Origin: Pseudomonas resinovorans NBRC 106553
GTDB lineage: Bacteria > Pseudomonadota > Gammaproteobacteria > Pseudomonadales > Pseudomonadaceae
Direction of reading: 5' to 3'
NCBI RefSeq assembly: GCF_000412695.1
Contig: NC_021499.1
Location: 4,650,001 to 4,714,000 of the forward strand
DNA: 64,000 nucleotides
Part shown: piece after piece, positions 34,100 through 43,792 of the stretch
How positions within the stretch are numbered: position 1 is the stretch's first letter
Layout: the number at the start of each line of letters is the position of its first letter
Translations under genes and position numbers: made by a program
Notes under the pieces: model-generated
Told to the model about the DNA's origin: nothing
The model's database searches: none
The model's input: only the letters and a program-made list of their open reading frames with translations

Positions 34100-34182
34100 G
34101 TTGGCGCCGAGCCTGCGAGGCCCAACGACGATGCCCTATGCAGGCACCGTCATGTTGGGCTTCGTGCCTCAGCCCAACCTAC
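34096..34182. repeat. Inverted repeat GTAGGTTGG...CCCAACCTAC at the cmoB 3' end
   Basis: The outer arms GTAGGTTGG (34096-34104) and GCCCAACCTAC (34172-34182) flank an inner pair, GAGGCCCAAC (34117-34126) with GTTGGGCTTC (34154-34163). The first TAG is the cmoB stop codon. Together with the next repeat it fills the gap between the convergent genes cmoB and pdxJ and may terminate both. Confidence 0.8.
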
Positions 34183-34190
34183 AGAGAATC

Positions 34191-34260
34191 GTAGGATGGG
34201 TTGAGCCTGCGATACCCATCGGCCGAGCTGATGGGTATCGCTTCGCTCAACCCATCCTAC
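34191..34260. repeat. Inverted repeat GTAGGATGGGTTGAG...CTCAACCCATCCTAC
   Basis: This is an almost perfect 70-bp palindrome. The outer arms (34191-34205 with 34246-34260) and inner GATACCCATC (34211-34220) with GATGGGTATC (34230-34239) would give a long hairpin. It is the intact version of the half-decayed element at 20146. It ends 16 bp from the pdxJ stop. Confidence 0.85.
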
Positions 34261-34276
34261 AAAACCTATAGGCGGC

Positions 34277-35023
34277 TCAGCGCTTGGGCGCGGCCGCTAC
34301 GATCAGCTGCTTCATCTCCACTACCGCCTGCTTGAAGCCGACGAACAGTGCGTGGGCCACCAGGGCGTGGCCGATGTTCAGCTCGTTGATACCGGGGATG
34401 GCGGCCACCGGCTCGACGTTGTGGTAGTGCAGGCCATGGCCGGCATTGACGATCAGGCCGAGCTTGAGGCCCAAGGCCACGCCCTCGCTGATGCGTTGCA
34501 GTTCGCGGGCGGCTTCTTCCGGGGTGTGGGCATCGGCGTAGCGGCCGGTGTGCAGTTCGATGGCCGGGGCGCCGACGCGGTGCGACGCCTCGATCTGTGC
34601 CGCATCGGCGTCGATGAACAGCGACACTTCGCTGCCCACCTTGGCCAGCCGCTCCACCGCCGCCTTGATCCGCGCTTCCTGGCCAGCGACGTCGAGTCCA
34701 CCCTCGGTGGTCAGCTCCTGGCGGGTTTCCGGTACCAGGCAGACGTGCTCGGGACGGATCTCCTCGGCGAAGGCCATCATCTCCTCGGTGACGCCCATCT
34801 CGAAGTTCATGCGGGTCTGCAGCACTTCCTTGAGCACGCGAACGTCGCGCTCCTGGATATGCCGGCGGTCTTCGCGCAGGTGCACGGTAATGCCGTCGGC
34901 ACCGGCCTCCTCGGCGTCCAGGGCCGCCTTGACCGGGTCCGGGTAGCGAGTACCCCGGGCCTGGCGGAGGGTAGCGACGTGGTCGATGTTGACGCCGAGC
35001 AGTACGCGATTGGCTTCAGTCAC
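34277..35023 (-). CDS. pdxJ: Pyridoxine 5'-phosphate synthase
   Basis: PdxJ condenses 1-deoxyxylulose 5-phosphate and 3-amino-2-oxopropyl phosphate to PNP, the last step of de novo vitamin B6 synthesis. It is a 248-residue TIM barrel. The start region [36 protein letters not shown] and the phosphate loop [11 protein letters not shown] are all conserved. The start is GTG at 35023 and overlaps the recO stop by 8 bases. It is the last gene of a long operon-like run from lepB. Confidence 0.97.
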   Translation of the reverse strand: MTEANRVLLGVNIDHVATLRQARGTRYPDPVKAALDAEEAGADGITVHLREDRRHIQERDVRVLKEVLQTRMNFEMGVTEEMMAFAEEIRPEHVCLVPETRQELTTEGGLDVAGQEARIKAAVERLAKVGSEVSLFIDADAAQIEASHRVGAPAIELHTGRYADAHTPEEAARELQRISEGVALGLKLGLIVNAGHGLHYHNVEPVAAIPGINELNIGHALVAHALFVGFKQAVVEMKQLIVAAAPKR

Positions 35024-35714
35024 GGGGAGGTTCCTTGATCGTCATGAATAGCTCGCGGCTGACCAGTGGTCGGCCGCCCAAATGAGGTGCCAGGGCCTGG
35101 CGCATCAGGCGTTTGGCCGCGCCGAGGGCGCCAGGGGCGTCCCAGTCGGCTTCGGCCAGGGCGAGCAGCTCGCGCCCCTGGAACAGGCCGGGTTGCAGCT
35201 GCCCCACCGGCTCCAGTCCGGCGTCGGGCAGAAGGCGGTAGATGCCCTCGGCGGCGATCGGCTGGCCAGCCAGGTCCGTATCCAGGGCGAAACCATAGCC
35301 CAGCTGGTCCAGCAGGCGCCATTCGAAGGCGCGCAGCAGGGGTTCCAGCGGACGGTTGGCGGCCAGGGCCTGGAGGGTCACGGCGTAATGCTCGAACAGC
35401 GCCGGCTGCGGATCTTCGGCAGGCAGCAGGCGCACCAGCAGTTCGTTGAGGTAGAGGCCGCTGAACAGCGCTTCGCCGCCGAGCAGGTTGGGAATGCCGG
35501 CGCTGTCGAGGCGGCCGACGTTCTTCAGCTCGCCACGGCCGCGAAATTCCGCTTCGAGAGGCAGGAAGGGTCGCGCCAGGGTGCCGGCCTTGCCGCGGGC
35601 ACCGCGCAGGACGGCGCGCAGGCGCCCCTCGGGGGTGAAGAAGTCGACCAGCGCGCTGCTTTCCCGATAGGCCCTGCTGTGCAGGACGAACGCCGGTAGC
35701 GTCGCGCCGATCAT
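35016..35714 (-). CDS. recO: DNA repair protein RecO
   Basis: RecO works with RecR and RecF to load RecA on SSB-coated gaps. The 232-residue protein has an N-terminal OB fold ([26 protein letters not shown]) and a helical C-terminal half. It lacks the four-cysteine zinc motif of some RecO proteins, as usual in gammaproteobacteria. ATG 35714 was chosen; longer frames read back into era. It lies 8 bp after era and overlaps pdxJ, the classic era-recO-pdxJ order. Confidence 0.95.
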   Translation of the reverse strand: MIGATLPAFVLHSRAYRESSALVDFFTPEGRLRAVLRGARGKAGTLARPFLPLEAEFRGRGELKNVGRLDSAGIPNLLGGEALFSGLYLNELLVRLLPAEDPQPALFEHYAVTLQALAANRPLEPLLRAFEWRLLDQLGYGFALDTDLAGQPIAAEGIYRLLPDAGLEPVGQLQPGLFQGRELLALAEADWDAPGALGAAKRLMRQALAPHLGGRPLVSRELFMTIKEPPRD

Positions 35715-35722
35715 GGCCAGGC

Positions 35723-36625
35723 TCAGATGTCGTCGTAACCCAGGGAACGCAGGGCACGTTCGTCGTCGGACCAACCACCCTTCACTTTCACCCAGAGGTT
35801 GAGCATGACCTTGGACTCGAACATGGTTTCCATGTCCTTGCGGGCGTCCTGGCCGATGCGCTTGATGCGCTCACCGCCGTCGCCGATGATGATTTTCTTC
35901 TGGCCGTCGCGTTCCACCAGGATCAGGGCGTGGATATGCAGGACATGGCCTTCCTGCTTGAACTCTTCGATTTCCACGGTGATCTGGTAGGGCAGCTCGG
36001 CGCCCAGCTGACGCATGATCTTCTCGCGCACCAGCTCAGCGGCGAGGAAGCGGCTGCTACGGTCGGTGATCTGGTCTTCCGGGAAGAAGTGGTCGGCTTC
36101 GGGCAGGCGCTGGGCCACCAGGCGCTCCAGGGTATCCAGGTTGTGGCCCTGGAGGGCGGAGATGGGCACCAGCTCCGCGTTCGGCAGCTGCTCCTGGAGC
36201 CACGCCAGGTGCGGGATCAGGTCGCCCTTCTCGTCCAGGCGGTCGGTCTTGTTCACCGCGATCAGCACGGGGCCCTGTACGTACTGCACGCGCTCGAGCA
36301 CCAGCTGGTCCTCGTCGGTCCAGCGGTTGCGGTCGACCACGAACACCACCACGTCGACGTCCTTCAAGGCGGCCGACGCGCTGCGGTTCATGTAGCGGTT
36401 CAGTGCTTTCTCGTTCTTCTTGTGCAGGCCGGGGGTGTCGACGTAGATCGCCTGCACATTGCCCTCGGTCTTGATGCCCAGCATGTTGTGGCGCGTGGTC
36501 TGCGGCTTGCGCGAGGTGATCGCCAGCTTTTGCCCGAGGACGTGGTTGAGCAGCGTGGATTTGCCCACGTTGGGACGGCCGACAATAGCGACGTAGCCGC
36601 AGCGGGGGGTATCGATATCAGTCAT
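35723..36625 (-). CDS. era: GTPase Era
   Basis: Era is an essential GTPase that binds the 3' end of 16S rRNA during 30S maturation. Its 300 residues show G1 [10 protein letters not shown]3 DTPGLH and G4 NKTD. The C-terminal KH domain has the motif [25 protein letters not shown] 36625 gives [16 protein letters not shown], the conserved start. It overlaps rnc by 8 bases. Confidence 0.97.
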   Translation of the reverse strand: MTDIDTPRCGYVAIVGRPNVGKSTLLNHVLGQKLAITSRKPQTTRHNMLGIKTEGNVQAIYVDTPGLHKKNEKALNRYMNRSASAALKDVDVVVFVVDRNRWTDEDQLVLERVQYVQGPVLIAVNKTDRLDEKGDLIPHLAWLQEQLPNAELVPISALQGHNLDTLERLVAQRLPEADHFFPEDQITDRSSRFLAAELVREKIMRQLGAELPYQITVEIEEFKQEGHVLHIHALILVERDGQKKIIIGDGGERIKRIGQDARKDMETMFESKVMLNLWVKVKGGWSDDERALRSLGYDDI

Positions 36626-37307
36626 TGCCATTCTCCACGCCCAGGGCAATCAGGGCGGCAGCCGCTGCCACCTGTTCGGCGATACGGCGGCTGGCGCCCT
36701 GGCCCTGGGTCTTGTCATTCAGCAGGGTGACCTGGCACTCGACGAAGAAAGTTCGGCAGTGCGGTTCGCCCTGGATATCCACCACTTCATAGCGTGGCAG
36801 TTCGCAGGCCCGGGATTGCAGGAATTCCTGCAGGCGGGTCTTGGGGTCCTTGTTGGTATCCACCAGGGTCAGGCCTTCGAGTTCGTTGGCCAGCCAGGCG
36901 AGGACGCGCTCACGCGCGGACTCCATGCCTGTATCCAGGTAGATGGCGCCGATCAGCGCTTCCAGCGCATCGGCGAGGATCGACTCACGGCGGAACCCGC
37001 CGCTTTTCAGCTCGCCCGAGCCCAGGCGCAGGTATTCGCCCAGTTCGAAGCCACGGGCCAGCAAGGCCAGGGTCTCGCCTTTCACCAGTCGCGCACGCAA
37101 CCGCGACAGCTGCCCTTCGCGGGCCTGGGGAAAGCGCTCGAACAGCGCCTCGCCGGCGACGAAATTGAGGATGGCATCGCCGAGGAATTCGAGGCGCTCG
37201 TTGTTGCGCCCCGCGTAACTGCGGTGGGTCAGGGCCAGGGTCATCAGACCCTGGTCCTTGAAGGTATAGCCGAGCTTACGCTCGAGACGGCTGAGGGATA
37301 CGCTCAC
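36618..37307 (-). CDS. rnc: Ribonuclease III
   Basis: RNase III cleaves double-stranded RNA, including rRNA precursors. The 229 residues contain the signature [13 protein letters not shown] with catalytic Glu/Asp (near 38-50) and a second acidic motif, [15 protein letters not shown], near 113-127. A C-terminal dsRBD (about 155-224) follows. The start is GTG at 37307 and overlaps the DUF4845 stop (GTGA). Confidence 0.97.
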   Translation of the reverse strand: MSVSLSRLERKLGYTFKDQGLMTLALTHRSYAGRNNERLEFLGDAILNFVAGEALFERFPQAREGQLSRLRARLVKGETLALLARGFELGEYLRLGSGELKSGGFRRESILADALEALIGAIYLDTGMESARERVLAWLANELEGLTLVDTNKDPKTRLQEFLQSRACELPRYEVVDIQGEPHCRTFFVECQVTLLNDKTQGQGASRRIAEQVAAAAALIALGVENGND

Positions 37308-37681
37308 TGGGTTCGCACACGGAATTCTTTGTCGAAGCGGACCACCAGATCGAGGTTCTCGACCAGGGGTTCGCGTTTTTCATATTTTAGATGGGCCCGG
37401 AACTCATTGTTCTCCAGGGTCACCTTCAATGCATCTTCCAGGTTCAGGTCACGGATGCCGTTGACCTGCATGCCCTTGCTGACGTGGCTGTAGAAGTCGG
37501 GAATGCTCCGGATTTCCAGGGCCTTCTCCGTTTCCACGGAACTGATGATCTTCTCCAGGGAGAAGAAATCGAGGTAATGCGGAATGATCTTGAAAGCGGT
37601 GCTGGCCAGGAAAGCCACAACGGCCAGGACCAACAGCCAGCCCATAACCGACATACCCTTCTGCTTACGCGCGAACGTCAT
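37304..37681 (-). CDS. DUF4845 family membrane protein
   Basis: This 125-residue protein has one N-terminal membrane span ([22 protein letters not shown], about 13-34) after a short basic stretch, then a periplasmic domain. It matches the small DUF4845 proteins found between lepB and rnc in pseudomonads. Its function is unknown; the conserved place beside signal peptidase suggests an envelope or secretion role. ATG 37681 was chosen because GAGG precedes it. Confidence 0.85.
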   Translation of the reverse strand: MTFARKQKGMSVMGWLLVLAVVAFLASTAFKIIPHYLDFFSLEKIISSVETEKALEIRSIPDFYSHVSKGMQVNGIRDLNLEDALKVTLENNEFRAHLKYEKREPLVENLDLVVRFDKEFRVRTQ

Positions 37682-37796
37682 GATCGACCTCAATGTCTGT
37701 GTTTTTATGGAGGCCGATTGGCCCGCAAGCAAGACTATATAGCGGCTGCGGCGCTGTCATGAACAACGCCGCAAATCCGCGATGGCGAGCGGGCTG

Positions 37797-38651
37797 TCAG
37801 TGAATCAGGCCCACGCGGGAGAAGTTCGGCAGGTTATGCAGCTTGGGATCGGGCCAGCTCATCCAGACCGCGAAGGCCTTGCCGACGATGTTCCGGTCCG
37901 GAACCATGCCGAGCAGTTCCTTCGGAATACGGGGATCGTTCCAGAAGCGGCTGTCGTTGGAGTTGTCGCGGTTGTCGCCCATCATGAAGTAGTGCCCCTG
38001 GGGTACCACCCACTCGCGACCCGGCTCCATGCGGTAACGCTTCATTTCCTTGCGGATCAGGTGCTCGGCCTCGCTGAGCTTCTCCTTGTAGAGCATCGCG
38101 CTGCCAAGGGTGCCCGGCTCTTCGCCCAGCAGGGTTTCCGCTACCTGCTTGCCGTTGATGGTCAGGTGCTTGTCGCTGCTGTAGGCCACGCGGTCGCCCG
38201 GCAGGCCGATCACCCGCTTGATGTAGTTGATGTTCGGGTCGCTGGGGTAGCGGAACACCATGACATCACCACGCTGCGGGTCGCCAACCTCGATCACCTT
38301 GCTGTCCAGCACCGGCAGGCGAATGCCGTAGGCGAACTTGTTGACCAGGATGAAATCGCCCACTTCCAGGGTCGGCTTCATCGAGCCGGACGGGATCTGG
38401 AAGGGCTCGACCAGGAACGAGCGCAGCACCAGCACGATGGCCAGGACCGGGAAGAACGACTTCCCGTACTCCACCAGCAGCGGCTCCTTGTTCAGCTTGT
38501 CGAGTACGTCCGGGTCCGGCTCGTTGACTTGCCCCTCGTAGGCGGCAATCGCGGAGCGCCGGCGCGGGGCCAGCAGAACCAGATCGACAAGTGCGAGCAC
38601 GCCGCAGACTGCCACGGCAATAACCAACAACAGCGGGAAATTGATCGACAT
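37797..38651 (-). CDS. lepB: Signal peptidase I
   Basis: LepB cleaves signal peptides on the outer face of the inner membrane. The 284 residues have two N-terminal membrane spans (about 4-27 and 63-80). Catalytic Ser90 is in IPSGSMKPTL, and catalytic Lys145 is in YIKRVIGLPGDRV. Box E follows in MMGDNRDNSNDSRFW. It lies 5 bp after lepA, the usual lepA-lepB pair. Confidence 0.97.
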   Translation of the reverse strand: MSINFPLLLVIAVAVCGVLALVDLVLLAPRRRSAIAAYEGQVNEPDPDVLDKLNKEPLLVEYGKSFFPVLAIVLVLRSFLVEPFQIPSGSMKPTLEVGDFILVNKFAYGIRLPVLDSKVIEVGDPQRGDVMVFRYPSDPNINYIKRVIGLPGDRVAYSSDKHLTINGKQVAETLLGEEPGTLGSAMLYKEKLSEAEHLIRKEMKRYRMEPGREWVVPQGHYFMMGDNRDNSNDSRFWNDPRIPKELLGMVPDRNIVGKAFAVWMSWPDPKLHNLPNFSRVGLIH

Positions 38652-38656
38652 AGACC

Positions 38657-40456
38657 CTAGCTATCCACTTTGAGCACGGCGAGGAAGGCTTCTTGCGGGA
38701 TTTCCACGCTGCCCACCTGCTTCATCCTTTTCTTACCGGCCTTCTGCTTTTCCAGCAGCTTTTTCTTACGGCTTACGTCACCGCCGTAGCATTTGGCCAG
38801 AACGTTCTTCCTGAGCGCTTTTACGGTAGTACGTGCAACGATCTGTCCACCGATCGCCGCCTGAATCGCCACGTCGAACATCTGCCGCGGGATCAGTTCC
38901 TTCATCTTCTCGGTCAGCGCGCGGCCCTTGTAGTGGGCCTGGTCACGATGCACGATCAGCGCCAGTGCGTCGACCTTCTCACCGTTGATCAGCACGTCCA
39001 GCCTGACCAGATTAGCCGGTTCGAAGCGATCGAAGCCGTAGTCGAGCGACGCATAGCCACGACTTACCGACTTCAGGCGGTCGAAGAAGTCCAGCACCAC
39101 CTCGTTCATCGGCAGATCGTAGCAAACCTGAACCTGGGAACTGAGGAACTGCATGTCGCGCTGAACGCCGCGCTTCTCGATGCAGAGGGTGATGACGTTG
39201 CCGAGGTGCTCCTGGGGAACCAGGATATTGGCCCGGACGATCGGCTCACGCATCTCGTCGATGGACGAGAGATCGGGCAGCTTGGACGGGTTGTCGACGT
39301 AGATGATCTCGCCGTTCTTCTGCACGATCTCGAACACCACGGTGGGCGCGGTGGTGATCAGGTCCAGGTCGTACTCGCGCTCCAGGCGCTCCTGAATGAT
39401 CTCCATGTGCAGCATGCCGAGGAAGCCGATGCGGAAGCCGAAGCCCAGGGCTTCGGAGCTTTCCGGCTCGTACTGCAGGGCGGCGTCGTTCAGGGTCAGC
39501 TTCTGCAGGGCTTCGCGGAAGTCCTCGAAGTCATCGGAGCTGACCGGGAACAGGCCGGCATAGACCTGTGGCTTGATCCGCTGGAAGCCCGGCAGGACGT
39601 CGACGTCCGGGGTGTTGTTCAGGGTCAGGGTGTCACCGACCGGCGCACCATGGATGTCCTTGATGCCGGCGATGATGAAGCCCACTTCGCCGGCCTTGAG
39701 GTCGGGCATCTCGGTGTGCTTCGGGGTGAATACGCCGACGCTGTCCACCTGGTGGACCTTGCCGGTGGACTTCACCAGGATCTTGTCGCCCTTCTTCACC
39801 CGGCCGTGCTTGACCCGCACCAGCGAGACCACGCCCAGGTAGTTGTCGAACCAGGAGTCGATGATCAGCGCCTGCAGCGGTGCGTCGATATTGCCTTCGG
39901 GGGCGGGGATCACCTCCACCAGGCGCTCCAGTACGTCGATCACACCCATGCCGCTCTTGGCGCTGCAAGGCACGGCGTCGGTGGCGTCGATGCCGATGAT
40001 GTGCTCGATCTCGTCCTTGACGCGATCGGGATCGGCCTGGGGCAGGTCCATCTTGTTCAGGACCGGCATCACTTCCAGGCCCTGCTCGATGGCGGTGTAG
40101 CAGTTGGCGACGGACTGCGCCTCGACGCCCTGGCCCGCGTCCACCACCAGCAGCGCGCCTTCGCAGGCGGCCAGCGAGCGGCTGACTTCGTAGGTGAAGT
40201 CCACGTGGCCGGGGGTGTCGATGAAGTTCAGCTGGTAGGTCTTACCGCTCTGCGCCTTGTAGTGCAGGGTGACGCTGTGGGCCTTGATGGTGATGCCGCG
40301 CTCGCGTTCCAGATCCATGGAGTCCAGCACCTGGGCCTCCATCTCGCGATCGGACAGACCGCCGCACATCTGGATGAAGCGGTCAGCCAGGGTCGACTTG
40401 CCATGGTCGATGTGGGCGATGATGGAGAAATTGCGGATATGACTCAGGTCACTCAC
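38657..40456 (-). CDS. lepA: Elongation factor 4 (LepA)
   Basis: LepA is a ribosome-associated GTPase that back-translocates or remodels stalled ribosomes and affects initiation. Its 599 residues carry G1 [10 protein letters not shown], switch [18 protein letters not shown] and NKMDLP, plus the LepA-specific C-terminal domain ending in [18 protein letters not shown]. The start is GTG at 40456, matching the conserved [17 protein letters not shown]-terminus. The 150-bp gap to mucD contains the mucD terminator. Confidence 0.97.
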   Translation of the reverse strand: MSDLSHIRNFSIIAHIDHGKSTLADRFIQMCGGLSDREMEAQVLDSMDLERERGITIKAHSVTLHYKAQSGKTYQLNFIDTPGHVDFTYEVSRSLAACEGALLVVDAGQGVEAQSVANCYTAIEQGLEVMPVLNKMDLPQADPDRVKDEIEHIIGIDATDAVPCSAKSGMGVIDVLERLVEVIPAPEGNIDAPLQALIIDSWFDNYLGVVSLVRVKHGRVKKGDKILVKSTGKVHQVDSVGVFTPKHTEMPDLKAGEVGFIIAGIKDIHGAPVGDTLTLNNTPDVDVLPGFQRIKPQVYAGLFPVSSDDFEDFREALQKLTLNDAALQYEPESSEALGFGFRIGFLGMLHMEIIQERLEREYDLDLITTAPTVVFEIVQKNGEIIYVDNPSKLPDLSSIDEMREPIVRANILVPQEHLGNVITLCIEKRGVQRDMQFLSSQVQVCYDLPMNEVVLDFFDRLKSVSRGYASLDYGFDRFEPANLVRLDVLINGEKVDALALIVHRDQAHYKGRALTEKMKELIPRQMFDVAIQAAIGGQIVARTTVKALRKNVLAKCYGGDVSRKKKLLEKQKAGKKRMKQVGSVEIPQEAFLAVLKVDS

Positions 40457-40567
40457 AGATGGACACTCGAAAAAGCCGCAAGCAGGTTGCTCGCCGAAAA
40501 ATAGCGGGGGAGTTTACCTGATTGGCGCCCAAGCCGTCACGCCCATGCAGCGGAAGGCGGAAACGAA

Positions 40568-40591
40568 AAAGGGCGGCCGAGGCCGCCCTTT
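40568..40591 (-). terminator. mucD (algU operon) terminator
   Basis: AAAGGGCGGCC (40568-40578) pairs with GGCCGCCCTTT (40581-40591). On the minus strand the stem is followed by TTCG and further T residues. It lies 15 bases after the mucD stop. Confidence 0.85.
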
Positions 40592-40606
40592 CGTACCGCA
40601 TACGCT

Positions 40607-42034
40607 TTATTCGTTCAGCTTGAAGGTGATGAAGCTGGCACGGCCCTGACGCAGGACGCGCATCGACACCGAACGGTCCTTCGGCAGCTCCTTGGCGATC
40701 TCGGTGAACTCCTTGGCCGAAGCGATGGCCTTGTTGTTCAGATGAGTGATCACGTCGCCGGGACGCACGCCCACCATGGCGGCCGGACCTTCCTGGACGT
40801 CCTTGATCACCACGCCACCCTTGATATCCAGGGCTTTCTTCTGCTCGTCGGTCAGTTCGACCACGCTGAGGCCCAGGCGGTTGCTGCTGCGCTCGGCACC
40901 ACCACCGGCCGCGGCCATCTCGTCGCCTTCTTCCGGCAGGGCGCCGATGGCCATTTCGAGGGTCTTGTGGCTGCCTCCACGGACGACTTCGAGCTTGATC
41001 TTGCTGTCCGGCTTGAGGGTGCCCACCAGGTGCGGCAGGTCAGCGGAGACGATGATCGGCTGGCCGTTCATGCTGAGGATGACGTCACCGACCTGCAGGC
41101 CGCCCTTGGCTGCCGGACCACCTTCCTGCACCTGGGCCACCAGCGCACCGGCCGGCTTGTCCAGACCGAAGGATTCGGCCAGGTCCTTGTTCACTTCCTG
41201 GATCACCACGCCCAGCCAGCCGCGGCTGACCTTGCCCTGGGACTTGAGCTGGTCGGCCACGCTCATGGCCACATCGATCGGAATGGCGAAGGACAGGCCC
41301 ATGAAGCCGCCGGAACGGGTGAAGATCTGCGAGTTGATACCCACGACTTCGCCATCCAGGTTGAACAGCGGGCCGCCGGAGTTACCCGGGTTGATGGCCA
41401 CGTCGGTCTGGATGAACGGCACGTAGTTCTCGTTCGGCAGGCTGCGGCCCTTGGCACTGACGATACCGGCGGTCACCGAGTGGTCGAAGCCGAAGGGCGA
41501 ACCGATGGCCAGCACCCAGCTACCCACCTTGAGACCTTCGGACTTGCCGATCTTGACGATTGGCAGGTCCTTGCCCTCGACCTTCAGCAGTGCCACGTCG
41601 GAACGCGGGTCGGCGCCAATCAGCTTGGCTTCCAGCTCGCTGCGGTCGGACAGGCGCACGATGATCTCGTCGGCGTCGGCCACCACGTGGTTATTGGTCA
41701 GGATGTAGCCATCCTTGGAGATGATGAAGCCGGAACCGAGGGATTGCGCCTCACGCTGGCGGCCACCCTGGGGGTTGCGCGGCGCTTGCGGCATGTTGCG
41801 TTCGAAGAATTCGCGCAGCATGGGCGGCAGGCCTTCCAGGTCAGGCATCGCCTGGGCGCCACCAGCGCTGCGCTGGGGCAGTTTCTGCCGGGTACTGATG
41901 TTCACGACTGCCGGGGAAGCCTCTTCGACCAGCGGCGTGAAGTCCGGCAGCTCGGCACGAGCCACCAGGGTCTGACCAAGCAGCAGCACGGCTGCCAGCG
42001 CGGTCATACAGGATTTGAAGTTAAGCATCGACAT
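40607..42034 (-). CDS. mucD: Periplasmic serine protease MucD (DegP/HtrA-like)
   Basis: MucD degrades misfolded envelope proteins and limits AlgU activation. The 475-residue protein has a signal peptide ending in VARA before ELPDF. The trypsin-like triad is in TNNHVVADAD (His), DPRSDVALLKV (Asp) and INPGNSGGPLFN (Ser). Two PDZ domains follow (about 275-365 and 380-470). Two ATGs compete: 42034 (MSMLNF) lies 4 bases after GGGAG, and 42028 lies 10 bases after it. It follows mucB without mucC. Confidence 0.94.
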   Translation of the reverse strand: MSMLNFKSCMTALAAVLLLGQTLVARAELPDFTPLVEEASPAVVNISTRQKLPQRSAGGAQAMPDLEGLPPMLREFFERNMPQAPRNPQGGRQREAQSLGSGFIISKDGYILTNNHVVADADEIIVRLSDRSELEAKLIGADPRSDVALLKVEGKDLPIVKIGKSEGLKVGSWVLAIGSPFGFDHSVTAGIVSAKGRSLPNENYVPFIQTDVAINPGNSGGPLFNLDGEVVGINSQIFTRSGGFMGLSFAIPIDVAMSVADQLKSQGKVSRGWLGVVIQEVNKDLAESFGLDKPAGALVAQVQEGGPAAKGGLQVGDVILSMNGQPIIVSADLPHLVGTLKPDSKIKLEVVRGGSHKTLEMAIGALPEEGDEMAAAGGGAERSSNRLGLSVVELTDEQKKALDIKGGVVIKDVQEGPAAMVGVRPGDVITHLNNKAIASAKEFTEIAKELPKDRSVSMRVLRQGRASFITFKLNE

Positions 42035-42165
42035 ACAGCTCCCGTCGCATAACGAGTGGTATTGACCCCCCGGGCCGACCGACGCGGGGAGCAAAGCGTT
42101 GACGCACAAGCAAAACGGGCCCGGAGCTAACGCCCCAGGCCTTGTAGAACACTGTGAAGATGAGG

Positions 42166-42183
42166 CGGGAGTCGTGACTCCCG
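42166..42183 (-). other. Hairpin in the mucB-mucD gap
   Basis: CGGGAGTC (42166-42173) and GACTCCCG (42176-42183) form a perfect 8-bp stem with a 2-base gap; the real loop will open one pair. It lies 34 bases after the mucB stop. There is no T-run. It could lower read-through to mucD, or mark where mucC is absent. Confidence 0.45.
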
Positions 42184-42217
42184 TGCCGCACTGCGGCTGA
42201 TGGCCCTGAACCAGGGA

Positions 42218-43168
42218 TCATTGAGTCGCCGTGGCCTCCGCCGCCCGCATGGACAATGCAACCCGCTCGGCGGTCCCCAGGGGAATCTCGCCTACCACGG
42301 TCACCATCACGTCACCGTCAGCCGTACTTACCCGTTTGGAAACCATGACAGTGGGGCCCAGCTGGCTGCGCGCGTCTTCGACCACCGCTCCATGCAAAGG
42401 TTCCAGGAACACGGAAAAACGTGCCAGGCCGTCGCTGTAGAGAAGGCTGGACACGGGTTCGGCAGACGCCGGACTGCGTCGTACCTGGGCACTGGTCAGG
42501 CTGAAGCCCGGCGGCAACCAATCGGAACGCCAGCTGGCAGGCTTGTCGTCCTTCGCCTCGGCGGTGCGCACGGCCTTGCAGGACGAACCTGGCTGCAGGT
42601 CGGCGTCGGCCAGCGCGGTGGCGGTATCGATACGGGTGAACTGGAAGCGCTCGAGCAATTGGCCCTTGTCGCCCAGCAACAGGGACTTGAGCGGCAGGCC
42701 GGTCTCGCTGTCCAGGTGCAGTTCGAAGCCGTAGCGATGCTGGTCGCGCGGCGTCAGGGTGAGGACCACGGCCGGACGCCCGGCAACACGGGACTCACCG
42801 GCCAGGCGCAGGTCGTACCATTCGGACAACTGCTTGGCGTCGAGCGCGCGGGCCGGCCAGACCTGGCCGTCGGACATCTGATCGGAAAGGGAACCGCTTA
42901 CGCATTGGGCGCGCCCATTGACGCGCACCACTTCCTGCGTTGGACCATCGAGCTGCAGCAGACGCTCGCGCACCTCCCCGCCCTGCTGGACCTGATGCCA
43001 GACCTGATGGGTGGAGAAACTTCCATTTCGTTCGTAGACGAAAGTTCCCTGGAAACTCTGGCTGTGCTCCGCATCAGCGAGGCGCTGCAGCCAGTCCTGA
43101 GCGTCGGCGGCATGGGCTGACTGGATCAGCCAGCCACCGAGCAAGATGATTACCGGAAGTGCGCGCAT
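42218..43168 (-). CDS. mucB: MucB (RseB-like) periplasmic regulator
   Basis: MucB binds the periplasmic tail of MucA and protects it from AlgW cleavage, keeping AlgU silent. The protein has 316 residues, the family length. The signal peptide MRALPVIILLGGWLIQSAHA precedes AADAQDW. The two-domain LolA-like plus MucB_RseB_C architecture is visible (WLQRLADAEHSQSFQGTFVYER and the C-terminal LPPGFSLTSAQVRRS). The last conserved segment is VTVVGEIPLGTAERVALSM. It lies 8 bp downstream of mucA. Confidence 0.96.
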   Translation of the reverse strand: MRALPVIILLGGWLIQSAHAADAQDWLQRLADAEHSQSFQGTFVYERNGSFSTHQVWHQVQQGGEVRERLLQLDGPTQEVVRVNGRAQCVSGSLSDQMSDGQVWPARALDAKQLSEWYDLRLAGESRVAGRPAVVLTLTPRDQHRYGFELHLDSETGLPLKSLLLGDKGQLLERFQFTRIDTATALADADLQPGSSCKAVRTAEAKDDKPASWRSDWLPPGFSLTSAQVRRSPASAEPVSSLLYSDGLARFSVFLEPLHGAVVEDARSQLGPTVMVSKRVSTADGDVMVTVVGEIPLGTAERVALSMRAAEATATQ

Positions 43169-43176
43169 GGTCCTCC

Positions 43177-43761
43177 TCAGCGGTTCTCCAGACTGGCAGC
43201 GCGGGCGTAGGGCAGTGCGCTGTCGCTTCCGCTCATTGCGGCCTGCTGGGCATGCTGCCGCAGGTACGCCGGCAAGCGCTTCTCATGCCAACCGGAAGAC
43301 GACTGGGTCGCACCGATGGGCTGCTGGGCATCTTCACTATAGCCGGCCAGCACGGCGCCTTGCTGCGCCTGCGGCATGGCCATGGCGGGCTGGCTTGCCT
43401 GCTGCTGGGCCAACTGCTGGGTGCCCACGACCTCGTCCTGGTTGTACAGGCGCACACCGGCCAGCACTGCAACGGTCACCGAAGCGGCCACTGCCAGGCG
43501 ACCCAGGCTGCGCCAGGGTCCGCGCACCACCTTGACCGGCGGAGCGGCTTCCTCGGCCAGCGCGGCCGATACCGCGGCGGCGATGTCCAGGCGCGGCTCC
43601 AGCAGCTCCTTGTGCATCACGGCCCGGGCAATCTGGTAACGCGACCAGGTAGCCCGCATTTCTTGATCTTCGCTGGCGGCGAGAACTCGACGCAGCTCCA
43701 GTTCGTCCGCCTCGTTATCCATCACCGCGGACAGCGATTCCTGCAAAGCTTCACGACTCAT
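43177..43761 (-). CDS. mucA: Anti-sigma factor MucA
   Basis: MucA is an inner-membrane anti-sigma factor that sequesters AlgU. The 194-residue length equals that of P. aeruginosa MucA, so it is intact and not a mucoid truncation. The cytoplasmic RseA-like domain (MSREALQESLSAVMDNEAD, to about 80) is followed by one membrane span (about 87-105, LGRLAVAASVTVAVLAGVR) and a periplasmic tail. The very C-terminus is ASLENR. ATG 43761 was chosen because the preceding bases carry GGGGAACC and MSREAL is the conserved start; longer frames read into algU. Confidence 0.96.
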   Translation of the reverse strand: MSREALQESLSAVMDNEADELELRRVLAASEDQEMRATWSRYQIARAVMHKELLEPRLDIAAAVSAALAEEAAPPVKVVRGPWRSLGRLAVAASVTVAVLAGVRLYNQDEVVGTQQLAQQQASQPAMAMPQAQQGAVLAGYSEDAQQPIGATQSSSGWHEKRLPAYLRQHAQQAAMSGSDSALPYARAASLENR

Positions 43762-43792
43762 GGCGGTTCCCCTCTTGGCTGTCGCCGCTGTC

